Part shown: piece after piece, positions 35,052 to 43,551 of the stretch
How positions within the stretch are numbered: the first letter of the stretch is position 1
How the letters are laid out: every line of letters starts with the position of its first letter
From: Rhodococcus triatomae BKS 15-14
GTDB lineage: Bacteria > Actinomycetota > Actinomycetes > Mycobacteriales > Mycobacteriaceae
Length of the DNA: 64,000 nucleotides
Direction: 5' to 3'
Assembly: GCA_000341795.1 (NCBI GenBank)
Contig: AODO01000001.1
Coordinates: 1 to 64,000 of the forward strand
The notes under the pieces: generated by a model
What the model was told of the DNA's origin: nothing
Databases searched by the model: none
Seen by the model: only the letters and a program-made list of their open reading frames with translations
Position numbers and translations under genes: made by a program

Positions 35052-36115
35052 GCCGGCAGGTTCTCCGCACCCCGCTGACCGAGCTGGTCGGCATCGAACA
35101 CCCGGTCGTGCAGACCGGCATGGGCTGGGTGTCCGGCCCGCGCCTGACCGCGGCCACCTGCAACGCCGGTGGCCTCGGCATCCTCGCTTCGGCGACGATG
35201 ACCTACGACGAGCTCGAAGCCGCGATCAAGAAGACCAAGCAGCTCACCGACAAGCCGTTCGGCGTGAACATGCGCGCCGACGCGTCCGATGCCGGGCAGC
35301 GATGTGACCTGCTGATCCGTGAGGGCGTCAAGGTCGCCTCGTTCGCTCTCGCGCCGAAGAAGGACCTGATCGCCAAGCTCAAGGACAACGGCATCGTCGT
35401 GGTCCCGTCGATCGGTGCGGCCAAGCACGCCGTCAAGGTGGCCTCCTGGGGCGCCGACGCGGTCGTCGTGCAGGGCGGCGAGGGCGGCGGGCACACCGGC
35501 GGCGTCGCGACGACTCTGCTGTTGCCGTCGGTGCTCGACGCCGTCGACATCCCGGTGATCGCCGGTGGCGGCTTCTTCGACGGCCGCGGCCTGGCCGCGG
35601 CACTGTCGTACGGTGCGGCGGGCGTCGCCATGGGTACCCGGTTCCTGCTCACCAGCGACTCCGCGGTGCCGGATTCGGTGAAGCAGCAGTACCTTCAGCG
35701 CGGCCTGACGGACACCACCGTGTCGGTCAAGGTCGACGGCATGCCGCATCGGGTGCTCAACACCGATCTGGTCGACGCACTCGAGAAGTCGAGCTACGCC
35801 AAGGGCCTCGTCGCCGCGACCCGGAACGCGGTGAAATTCAAGTCTATGACCGGCATGAAGTGGTCGACGCTCGTCAAGGACGGCCTGGCGATGAAGAAGT
35901 CGGGTGACCGGACGTGGCAGCAGATCATCATGGCCGCCAACACCCCGATGCTGCTCAAGGCCGGTCTGGTCGAGGGCAACACCGAGGCGGGCGTGCTGGC
36001 GTCGGGACAGGTGGTCGGCATGATCGACGACCTGCCCAGCTGCCAGGAGCTGATCGACCGCATCGTCGCCGACGCGGTCAAGCGCATCGACGCCCTCGGC
36101 GCCCTCCGCGCCTGA
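35048..36115 (+). CDS. ipdC: IpdC, NMO-family flavin reductase of HIP degradation
   Basis: 355-residue FMN-dependent TIM-barrel enzyme of the nitronate monooxygenase family. QGGEGGGHTGGVAT (about 140-153) and AGGGFFDGRGLAAALSYGAA (about 175-194) hold the flavin phosphate. GTG start overlaps the ipdB stop. IpdC is essential for removal of the rings C/D intermediate in Rhodococcus and M. tuberculosis and is proposed to act as a NAD(P)H-dependent reductase. It is related in fold to the NMO-like gene coupled to fadD19 but is clearly a separate paralogue. Confidence 0.92.
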   Translation: MSRQVLRTPLTELVGIEHPVVQTGMGWVSGPRLTAATCNAGGLGILASATMTYDELEAAIKKTKQLTDKPFGVNMRADASDAGQRCDLLIREGVKVASFALAPKKDLIAKLKDNGIVVVPSIGAAKHAVKVASWGADAVVVQGGEGGGHTGGVATTLLLPSVLDAVDIPVIAGGGFFDGRGLAAALSYGAAGVAMGTRFLLTSDSAVPDSVKQQYLQRGLTDTTVSVKVDGMPHRVLNTDLVDALEKSSYAKGLVAATRNAVKFKSMTGMKWSTLVKDGLAMKKSGDRTWQQIIMAANTPMLLKAGLVEGNTEAGVLASGQVVGMIDDLPSCQELIDRIVADAVKRIDALGALRA

Positions 36116-36130
36116 CCCTCCTCCACACAC

Positions 36131-36181
36131 GGCTGAAGGCCGCCTTCGCTCGGATCAACGAGACGAAGGCGGCCTTCAGCC
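36131..36181. terminator. Hairpin A of a tandem pair after ipdC
   Basis: An 18-bp stem (36131-36148 with 36164-36181) encloses a 15-base loop that itself contains CTCG/CGAG. It starts 16 bases after the ipdC stop. Confidence 0.85.
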
Positions 36182-36206
36182 ATTTCCACCGGGTCCACAG
36201 CCCACC

Positions 36207-36257
36207 GGCTGAAGGTGGCCTTCACTCGCATCAACGAGACGAAGGCCACCTTCAGCC
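36207..36257. terminator. Hairpin B, diverged copy of hairpin A
   Basis: A 17-bp stem (36207-36223 with 36241-36257) and a loop nearly identical to that of hairpin A (CTCGCATCAACGAGA against CTCGGATCAACGAGA). Arm differences are compensated on both sides. It ends 10 bases from the stop of the converging DUF2277 gene. Confidence 0.85.
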
Positions 36258-36267
36258 ACGAGGGGGG

Positions 36268-36561
36268 TCAGGCGCCGGCGGCGGCCTGGGCCTCGGAGCG
36301 GGCGGCGATGCGCGCCTGCACCTCGGGACGTCGGAGCGGCGGGACCGTCTGCGGCGGCTGGCGGCGCTGCGGTAGTTCCCCCAGCAGCCGATGCGTCGCC
36401 GCGGTGACCTCGGCGACCGCGCGCTCGAACGGCTCGCGGGTGTTGTCGGACAGTTTGTGGATTCCGCTGACCTTCCGGACGTACTGGACCGCGGCGGCCT
36501 CGATCTCCTCCGCGGTCGCAGCAGGTTCGAGCCCGCGCAACTCGGTGATGTTTCGGCACAT
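36268..36561 (-). CDS. DUF2277 family protein
   Basis: 97-residue protein with the family signature MCRNITELRGLEPAATAEEI at its N-terminus and VQYVRKVSG at about 26-34. An Ala/Arg/Pro-rich tail follows (RRQPPQTVPPLRRPEVQARI). The family is widespread in bacteria with no established function. It converges on the ipdA-C operon across a double hairpin and is divergent from the CYP102-like gene, with 86 bases between their starts. A role in sterol catabolism is not implied. Confidence 0.85.
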   Translation of the reverse strand: MCRNITELRGLEPAATAEEIEAAAVQYVRKVSGIHKLSDNTREPFERAVAEVTAATHRLLGELPQRRQPPQTVPPLRRPEVQARIAARSEAQAAAGA

Positions 36562-36647
36562 GGTTCGACGGTAGCCCCGAAAGCACGGCGCGACGACCCG
36601 GCCGGGCGCGTACGGTGACTGCCGACGACGCCATCAGGGGGTAACGC

Positions 36648-38033
36648 ATGACCGTCGAACTGTCACCGCCCGGCCCCACGATTCCGCATCCGCCGCGCCG
36701 CGTCCCCCTGCTCGGCGACGTCCTCGGCGTCAGTCCCCGCACCCCGGTTCAGGATTCGATCCGGTTCGCCGCCGAACTCGGGCCGATCTTCGAACGGACG
36801 GTGCTCGGTACCCGGTTCGTGATCGTGTCCGACCCGGACCTCGTGGCCGAGTTGTCCGACGAGTCCCGCTTCCGCAAACACCTCACGCCCGCCGTCGCCG
36901 CCCTGCGGGGAATCGCCGGCGACGGACTGTTCACCGCCTACACGCAGGAACCGAACTGGCGGAAGGCGCACACGCTGCTGGCCCCCGCATTCACCCGGTC
37001 GGCGATGCGCGGCCATCACGAGACGATGGTCGACGTCGCCGCCGAGCTGACCGATCGCTGGGACCGCTCCCCCGGCGTGCCCGTCGACGTCTCGACCGAC
37101 ATGACCAAGCTGACGCTCGAGACGATCGGCCGCACCGGGTTCAGTTTTCCGTTCGACTCGTTCCACCGTCAGGACACGCACCCGTTCGTCGCTGCGATGG
37201 TCCGCGCCCTCACGGACGCCCAACGCAAGGGCACCCCGCTGGGCAGGTTCACGACGAGGCGACGTCGAGCGCGGCACGACGCCGACGTGGCCTACCTGGC
37301 ACACGTCGTGGACGAGGTGATCCGCTCACGTAGGGTCGCGAGCGACGACGCACCGGACGACCTGCTCGAACTGATGTTGCGGGCCGAGCGGGACGCCGCC
37401 CCCGACCGGGTGGACGAGCTGAACATCCGGCACCAGGTGATCACCTTCCTCGCCGCCGGCCACGAAACCACCTCCGGTGCACTGTCGTTCGCCCTCCACC
37501 ACCTGACCCGGCGTCCGGATCTGCTGGCTCGCGCACGGGAGGAGGTGGATCGCGTGTGGGGCACCGACCCGAGCGTCCGGCCCGGCTACGAGCAGGTTGC
37601 GAAACTCCGGTACACGCGGCGGATCCTCGACGAGACGCTCCGACTGTGGCCGACGGCGCCCGCGTATGCGCGGGAGGCGGTCTCGGACACGACACTGCGC
37701 TCGGGCCACCGGATGGCGGCCGGCGACTGGATGCTCGTGTTGATCCCGGCGCTGCACCGGAACCCGGTGTGGGGTCCGGACGCCGGCGAGTTCGACCCCG
37801 ATCGTTTCCTGCCCGAGCGGATGCGTGACAGACCACCGCACGCGTACAAACCGTTCGGGACCGGTGAACGAGCCTGCATCGGACGCCAGTTCGCGATCCA
37901 CGAGGCCGTCCTCGTGCTCGGCATCCTCCTGCAGCGCTACGAACTCACGAGCGACCCCGGGTACCGGCTCAGGGTCGAGGAGCGGCTCACCATGATGCCG
38001 ACCGGTTTCACCCTCACCGCGACCCGCCGCTGA
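36648..38033 (+). CDS. Stand-alone CYP102-like cytochrome P450
   Basis: 461-residue P450, ATG with AGGGGGT upstream. It has I-helix AAGHETTSG (about 264-272), K-helix DETLRL (about 328), and heme loop FGTGERACIGRQFAIHEA (about 399-416). The heme loop and the N-terminus (PHPPRRVPLLGDV) resemble the heme domain of self-sufficient CYP102 fatty-acid hydroxylases, but the fused FMN/FAD reductase is absent: the gene ends right after the P450 domain. Electrons would come from separate partners. It is followed by a TetR gene 62 bases downstream, a likely regulator. It interrupts an otherwise HIP-degradation block; the substrate is unknown (fatty acid or steroid acid possible). Confidence 0.85.
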   Translation: MTVELSPPGPTIPHPPRRVPLLGDVLGVSPRTPVQDSIRFAAELGPIFERTVLGTRFVIVSDPDLVAELSDESRFRKHLTPAVAALRGIAGDGLFTAYTQEPNWRKAHTLLAPAFTRSAMRGHHETMVDVAAELTDRWDRSPGVPVDVSTDMTKLTLETIGRTGFSFPFDSFHRQDTHPFVAAMVRALTDAQRKGTPLGRFTTRRRRARHDADVAYLAHVVDEVIRSRRVASDDAPDDLLELMLRAERDAAPDRVDELNIRHQVITFLAAGHETTSGALSFALHHLTRRPDLLARAREEVDRVWGTDPSVRPGYEQVAKLRYTRRILDETLRLWPTAPAYAREAVSDTTLRSGHRMAAGDWMLVLIPALHRNPVWGPDAGEFDPDRFLPERMRDRPPHAYKPFGTGERACIGRQFAIHEAVLVLGILLQRYELTSDPGYRLRVEERLTMMPTGFTLTATRR

Positions 38034-38095
38034 AAGCCGGATCACCGCCGAACGTACCGGCCAGTCTGCGGCTGTCGAGCGCCTCACCTCAGGTA

Positions 38096-38725
38096 ATGTC
38101 CGCATTCGTGAACCTGACACGCGATCGACGGCCGGACGCCGCCGGGCCTGGCCGGCCGCGCGATCCCCAGGTCGATCGTGCGGTTCTCGCGGCGACGGTG
38201 GCCCTGCTCGTCGAGTCCGGCTACCAGAAGACGACCATCCAGGCCATCGCCCGGCGAGCCCAGGTGAGTGCGCCCGCCATCTATCGGCGTTGGGCCACTC
38301 GCGAGATGATCATCGAGGATGCGATCTTCGGCCTGCAGGAGGGGCAGAGCCCGGCTCTCCCGCCGTCCACCGGCGACCTGCGTGCCGATCTGCTGACGTG
38401 GACGCGTCACTTCCTGGACCGCACCGCACATCCCGCAGCCCGGTCGGCGATCCCGGGCCTGCTGTCGGCCTACCACCACCACGACGGCATCCACGAGCGG
38501 CTCGTCGAACGCGCCGAGGCGCCCGCACGCGCAGCCCTCACCGAACGCATCGTCGATGCCGTCCCGACCGCGGGCGCGCGAGCCGAGGCGACGGCGGTCA
38601 TCGTCTTCGACATGCTGGTCTCGGCCACCATGATTCGTGGTGTCGCGCACGGTCACGAGGGCGCCGACGAGTGGTGCGAGCAACTCGCGGACGCGCTGCA
38701 CGCGGTCATCGACTCGTTGCAGTAG
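38096..38725 (+). CDS. TetR-family transcriptional regulator
   Basis: 209-residue regulator. The N-terminal helix-turn-helix (QKTTIQAIARRAQVSAPAIY then RRWATREMII, about 44-75) is typical TetR; the C-terminal half is a diverse ligand-binding domain. ATG at 38096; a GTG four codons later is an alternative. The start is preceded by ACCTCAGGTAATG, whose ACCTcAGGT is a small palindrome that could be an operator. It probably controls itself and/or the P450 gene upstream. It is not KstR or KstR2 by sequence feel. Confidence 0.85.
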   Translation: MSAFVNLTRDRRPDAAGPGRPRDPQVDRAVLAATVALLVESGYQKTTIQAIARRAQVSAPAIYRRWATREMIIEDAIFGLQEGQSPALPPSTGDLRADLLTWTRHFLDRTAHPAARSAIPGLLSAYHHHDGIHERLVERAEAPARAALTERIVDAVPTAGARAEATAVIVFDMLVSATMIRGVAHGHEGADEWCEQLADALHAVIDSLQ

Positions 38726-38737
38726 CCCCGGAACACG

Positions 38738-38770
38738 AGCGCCTCGACGGCCTGTGGCCGTCGAGGCGCT
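38738..38770. terminator. 15-bp hairpin between tetR and fadA6
   Basis: Perfect stem 38738-38752 with 38756-38770, loop TGT, 12 bases after the TetR stop. It lies between convergent genes and could act in both directions. Confidence 0.88.
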
Positions 38771-38810
38771 GCCCGAGCAGGTGGAACGCCGACGGCGTCC
38801 CCGCTGCCGA

Positions 38811-39965
38811 CTACTGTTCGATGCGCTCGATGATCGTCACGTTCGCGGTGCCGCCACCCTCGCAGATGGTGAGCAGGCCGTAGCGCCCGCCGGTGCGCTC
38901 GAGCTCGTTGAGCAGCGTCGCCATCAGCTTGGTTCCGGTCGCGCCGAGCGGATGCCCGAGAGCGATGGCGCCGCCGTTGACGTTGACCTTCGCCGGGTCC
39001 GCGCCGATCTCCTTGATCCAGGCGAGAACGACGGGGGCGAACGCCTCGTTGATCTCGATCAGGTCGATGTCGTCGATCGTCAGGCCGGTCTTGGCGAGTG
39101 CGTGCTGGGTGGCCGGGATCGGCGCGGACAGCATGAAGATCGGGTCGTCACCGCGGGCGCTCATGTGGTGGATCCGCGCGCGGGGCTTGAGACCGTGCTT
39201 GGCGACCGCGTCCTCCGACGCGAGGAGCAGCGCGCTGGCGCCGTCCGAGATCTGGCTGGCGACGGCGGCCGTCATCTTGCCGCCCTCGACGAGCACGTTG
39301 AGGCCGGCCATCTTCTCGAGGCTGGTCTCACGCGGGCCCTCGTCGACGGTCGCGTCACCGAGCGGAACGATCTCGTTGTCGAAGCGGCCCTCGGCGATCG
39401 CGGCACGCGCACGCTCGTGGCTCTGCAGCGCCCACTTCTCCAGGTCCTCGCGGCTGATGTCCCACTTGTCGGCGATCATCTCGGCGCCCTTGAACTGCGA
39501 GACCTCCTGGTCGCCGTAGCGCTCGGTCCAGCCCGTCGACTCCGCGGTCGGAGTGGTGAAGCCGTACTCCTTGCCGACGATCATCGCGGCGGAGATCGGG
39601 ATCTGGCTCATGTTCTGGACGCCGCCGGCGACGATCAGGTCCGCGGTGCCGGACAGGATCGCCTGCGCACCGAACTGGATGGCCTGCTGGCTCGACCCGC
39701 ACTGGCGGTCGACGGTCACACCGGGGACGTGCTGCGGCAGACCCGCCGCGAGCCATGACATGCGCGCGATGTTGCCTGCCTGGCCGCCGATCGCGTCGAC
39801 GCAGCCGAACACGACGTCGTCGACGTCGGAGGCGTCGATGCCGGTGCGGTCGACGAGCGACTTGAGGATGTGCGCTCCGAGGTCGATCGGATGAACGGTG
39901 GAGAGCCCACCGTTCTTCTTGCCGATCGGGGTGCGGATCGCGTCGACGATGTATGCCTCGGGCAT
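38811..39965 (-). CDS. fadA6: Thiolase FadA6 of HIP degradation
   Basis: 384-residue thiolase. Nucleophilic Cys 89 is in DRQCGSSQQA, the His motif is NGGAIALGHPLGATG (about 336-350) and the second Cys is in TICEGGGTAN. ATG with TAGGAGC upstream. FadA6 thiolyses the beta-keto acyl-CoA formed late in ring C/D degradation. It is 16 bases downstream of kstR2 and likely co-transcribed, matching the Rv3556c-Rv3557c arrangement. It is similar to FadA5 in length and motif order, but sequence between motifs differs clearly. Confidence 0.92.
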   Translation of the reverse strand: MPEAYIVDAIRTPIGKKNGGLSTVHPIDLGAHILKSLVDRTGIDASDVDDVVFGCVDAIGGQAGNIARMSWLAAGLPQHVPGVTVDRQCGSSQQAIQFGAQAILSGTADLIVAGGVQNMSQIPISAAMIVGKEYGFTTPTAESTGWTERYGDQEVSQFKGAEMIADKWDISREDLEKWALQSHERARAAIAEGRFDNEIVPLGDATVDEGPRETSLEKMAGLNVLVEGGKMTAAVASQISDGASALLLASEDAVAKHGLKPRARIHHMSARGDDPIFMLSAPIPATQHALAKTGLTIDDIDLIEINEAFAPVVLAWIKEIGADPAKVNVNGGAIALGHPLGATGTKLMATLLNELERTGGRYGLLTICEGGGTANVTIIERIEQ

Positions 39966-39981
39966 GGGTGCTCCTACGGGG

Positions 39982-40605
39982 TCAGTGCTGCGAGTCCGGG
40001 CTGGACAGCCCGTCCAACACGATGGCGAGGTACTGCTTGGCTACGGTTTCTGCGGTCATCGGACCGCCGGGCCGGTACCACCGGACCGCGACCCACACGG
40101 TGTCCCGCATGAATCGGAAGACGAGTTCGATGTCGATGTCGGGACGGAAGCTGCCGTCTGCGACACCGGATTCGAGGACGGACACCCACAGCGTCCGGAA
40201 CTCCCGGTTGCGTTCGGTGATGTAGGCGAAGCGCTCGTTCCCGACGAGGTGCTTGGCCTCGTCCTGGTAGATGGCGACGGCGGCGTGCGAGCTGTCGATG
40301 GCCTCGAAGGACGCGACCACGAGCGCTTCCAGGGTGGCACGCGCACCGAGACCGGCCTCCGTGATGACGCGGTAGCGGCCGAACAGGTCGTCGAGGAATC
40401 CGCGCAGGATCTCGTCGACCATCGACTCCTTCGAGTCGAAGTGGTGATAGAGGCTGCCGGACAGGATTCCCGCTGCGTCCGCGATGTCACGGACGGTGGT
40501 CGCGCGGGTGCCGCGCTCCGCGAACAGCGTGGCCGCGAGGTCGAGCAGTTCGGCTCGACGACCCGACTTGGCGGCGGTTTCTTCGGCGCGGGACGATGGG
40601 CTCAC
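39982..40605 (-). CDS. kstR2: KstR2, TetR-family repressor of the HIP regulon
   Basis: 207-residue TetR-family protein. The DNA-binding domain FAERGTRATTVRDIADAAG then SGSLYHHFDSKE is followed by a ligand domain rich in features shared with M. tuberculosis KstR2 (AIYQDEAKHL, VWVAVRWYRPGGPMT). KstR2 is released from DNA by HIP-CoA, the product of FadD3. Start: GTG at 40605; an upstream TTG reading would begin inside the operator and is rejected. The operator at 40621-40638 lies 16 bases upstream, so the gene should be autoregulated. Confidence 0.93.
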   Translation of the reverse strand: MSPSSRAEETAAKSGRRAELLDLAATLFAERGTRATTVRDIADAAGILSGSLYHHFDSKESMVDEILRGFLDDLFGRYRVITEAGLGARATLEALVVASFEAIDSSHAAVAIYQDEAKHLVGNERFAYITERNREFRTLWVSVLESGVADGSFRPDIDIELVFRFMRDTVWVAVRWYRPGGPMTAETVAKQYLAIVLDGLSSPDSQH

Positions 40606-40620
40606 CCTGCCACCATACCA

Positions 40621-40638
40621 ACCAAGCAATTGCTAGGG
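40621..40638. promoter_or_regulatory. KstR2-type operator between kstR2 and an SDR
   Basis: ACCAAGCAATTGCTAGGG fits AnCAAGnnCTTGnT with one mismatch and is a near-palindrome centred on AATT. It lies in the 40-base divergent gap, so it covers both promoters. Confidence 0.85.
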
Positions 40639-40645
40639 TGAGTGG

Positions 40646-41407
40646 ATGGTCGAGTCGTCGCACTGCGCCGTCGTCACGGGCGGAACCGGTGGAATCGGAA
40701 TCGAAATCGTCCGGCACCTGGCCGCGGAGGGTCACCCCGTCGCGCTCACGTACCGCAACAACTCCGAGCGCGCCGACGCCGTCGTCGCCGAGGTCGCCGC
40801 TGCCGGTGGACGCGCCCGGGCGGACCGGGTCGACCTCGTCGACAACGCAGCGGTCACCGCCTGGGCGGACCGGGTGCGCGGCGAGTTCGGTGAGCCGTCG
40901 GTGCTGGTGCACGCCGCGGGGCCACACATCCCGATGGTCCACCTGTCGTCGGTGGCGCCCGACGTCTACGCGCAGCACCTGGGTGCCGAGGCCACCGCGT
41001 TCTTCGCGGTCGTCCACGCCCTGCTGCCTACCCTGCGCGCGACGCAGGGATCCGTCGTCGCGGTGACGACCGCCGCCACCGACCGCTTTCCCGTCCGCGA
41101 CGGCCTGTCGTCCGGGACCAAGGGTGCCGTCGAGGCGCTCGTTCGGGCGTTCGCCGTCGAGGAGGGCCGCTACGGCGTCCGTTTCAACTCCGTCGGCCCC
41201 GGCATGCTCTCCGACGGCATGGCCGAGCGACTCATCGGCAGCGACGATCTCGACGAGCGCGCGCTCGCCGTCGCGAAGAGCCGAATCCCGTTGAACCGGT
41301 TCGGCCGGGCATCCGATGTCGCGGCGGCCGTCGCGTTCCTCGCGAGCGACCGTGCGGGCTTCGTCACCGGGCAGAAGCTCAACATCGACGGCGGCTACAC
41401 CGCCTGA
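40646..41407 (+). CDS. Short-chain dehydrogenase-like protein without the catalytic Tyr
   Basis: 253-residue SDR-fold protein. The cofactor loop TGGTGGIG (about 11-18) and the closing RFGRASDVAAAVAFLASD are canonical. The active-site region reads AVTTAATDRF followed by LSSGTKGAVEAL. Lys of YxxxK is kept, but the Tyr position is Ser, and NNAG is replaced by VHAAG. Substrate oxidation by the classic Ser-Tyr-Lys mechanism is therefore doubtful; enoyl-reductase-like or non-catalytic roles are possible. The ATG is 7 bases after the KstR2 operator, so the transcript may be leaderless. M. tuberculosis has a PPE gene at this place, as I recall. Confidence 0.8.
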   Translation: MVESSHCAVVTGGTGGIGIEIVRHLAAEGHPVALTYRNNSERADAVVAEVAAAGGRARADRVDLVDNAAVTAWADRVRGEFGEPSVLVHAAGPHIPMVHLSSVAPDVYAQHLGAEATAFFAVVHALLPTLRATQGSVVAVTTAATDRFPVRDGLSSGTKGAVEALVRAFAVEEGRYGVRFNSVGPGMLSDGMAERLIGSDDLDERALAVAKSRIPLNRFGRASDVAAAVAFLASDRAGFVTGQKLNIDGGYTA

Positions 41408-41423
41408 CACCTCCCCTTACTCA

Positions 41424-41472
41424 CCCGAATGGCCCATTCGATCGCCTGAAGCGATCGAATGGGCCATTCGGG
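41424..41472. terminator. 22-bp perfect hairpin between convergent genes
   Basis: Arms 41424-41445 and 41451-41472 are perfectly complementary with a 5-base loop. Each arm contains the smaller palindrome CGAATGGCCCATTCG. It lies 16 bases after the SDR stop and 22 bases from the ipdF stop. Confidence 0.88.
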
Positions 41473-41494
41473 AACAAGGTGCGGGGGCGAGAAC

Positions 41495-42300
41495 CTAGGC
41501 CCGCTGGCTGGAGATGGAGACGATCTCACCGGTGAGGTAGGTGGTGTAGTCGCTCGCGAGCATCGCGATGGTCGCGGCGATCTCCCACACCTCGGCGGCA
41601 CGGCCGTACGCCTCACGGGACGCGAGGGTGTCGAGCAGTTCGTCGCTGGTGACCTTCGCGAGGAACGGGTGCTTGGCGATGGACGGCGCGACCGCGTTGA
41701 TCCGGACGCCGAACTCGGCGGCCTCGATCGCCGAGCAGCGGGTCAGCGCCATGACGCCGGCCTTCGCCGCCGCGTAGTGCGACTGCGAGTGCTGCGCGCG
41801 CCAGCCGAGGACCGATGCGTTGTTGACGAGGACGCCGCCGTGGTCGACCGACTTGAAGTACCGCAGCGCAGCGCGGGTGGCACGGAAGGTGCTGTTCAGC
41901 GTGATGTCGACGACGCGGTCCCACTGCTCGTCGGTCATGTCGACGATCGGGGTCTCGCCGCCGAGGCCGGCGTTGTTGACGAGAACGTCGATGCGGCCGA
42001 GCTTCTCCGCGGCCCCGGCGATGAGAGCGTCGACCTGTTCGGTGCTGGAGACGTCGCAGACGAAGGACTCGATCTGCTGACCGCCGAATTCGGCGGCGAG
42101 CTTCTCGACGGTCTCGCCGAGGCGGCGCTCGTGGAAGTCGGAGACGAGGACGTCGCCACCTTCGAGGAGCGCACGGCGCGCGGTCGCGAACCCGATGCCG
42201 GTCCCGGCAGCCGCGGTGACGACGACCTTCTTGCCCTTGAGCAGGTTGTGGCCCTCGATCTCCTCGGGGGCGACGGACAGCGGGGACTTGATGGTGGCGG

Positions 42301-42304
<4 letters not shown>
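41495..42304 (-). CDS. ipdF: IpdF, hydroxyacyl-CoA dehydrogenase (SDR) of HIP degradation
   Basis: 269-residue SDR. TAAAGTGIGFATARRALLEGG (cofactor loop about 30-50, cited in part) is followed by NNAGLGGETP (about 113) and NNASVLGWRAQHSQSHYAAAK with Ser/Tyr/Lys (about 165-186). The VLGWRAQHSQSHYAAAKAG stretch is nearly identical to what I recall of M. tuberculosis IpdF (Rv3559c), which oxidises the 5-hydroxy HIP-derived CoA ester. GTG start overlaps the fadE30 stop by GTGA, so fadE30-ipdF is one unit. Confidence 0.92.
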
Positions 42305-43506
<1,202 letters not shown>

Positions 43507-43522
43507 ACCGGTAGAGTAACCT

Positions 43523-43540
43523 ACCAAGCACTTGCTAGGT
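43523..43540. promoter_or_regulatory. KstR2 operator (perfect) between fadE30 and fadD3
   Basis: ACCAAGCACTTGCTAGGT contains a full match to AnCAAGnnCTTGnT (ACCAAGCACTTGCT). The flanks extend the symmetry to 43521-43542. It lies 17 bases from the fadE30 start and 12 bases from the fadD3 start. Confidence 0.92.
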
Positions 43541-43551
43541 AGAGGAGTCCA

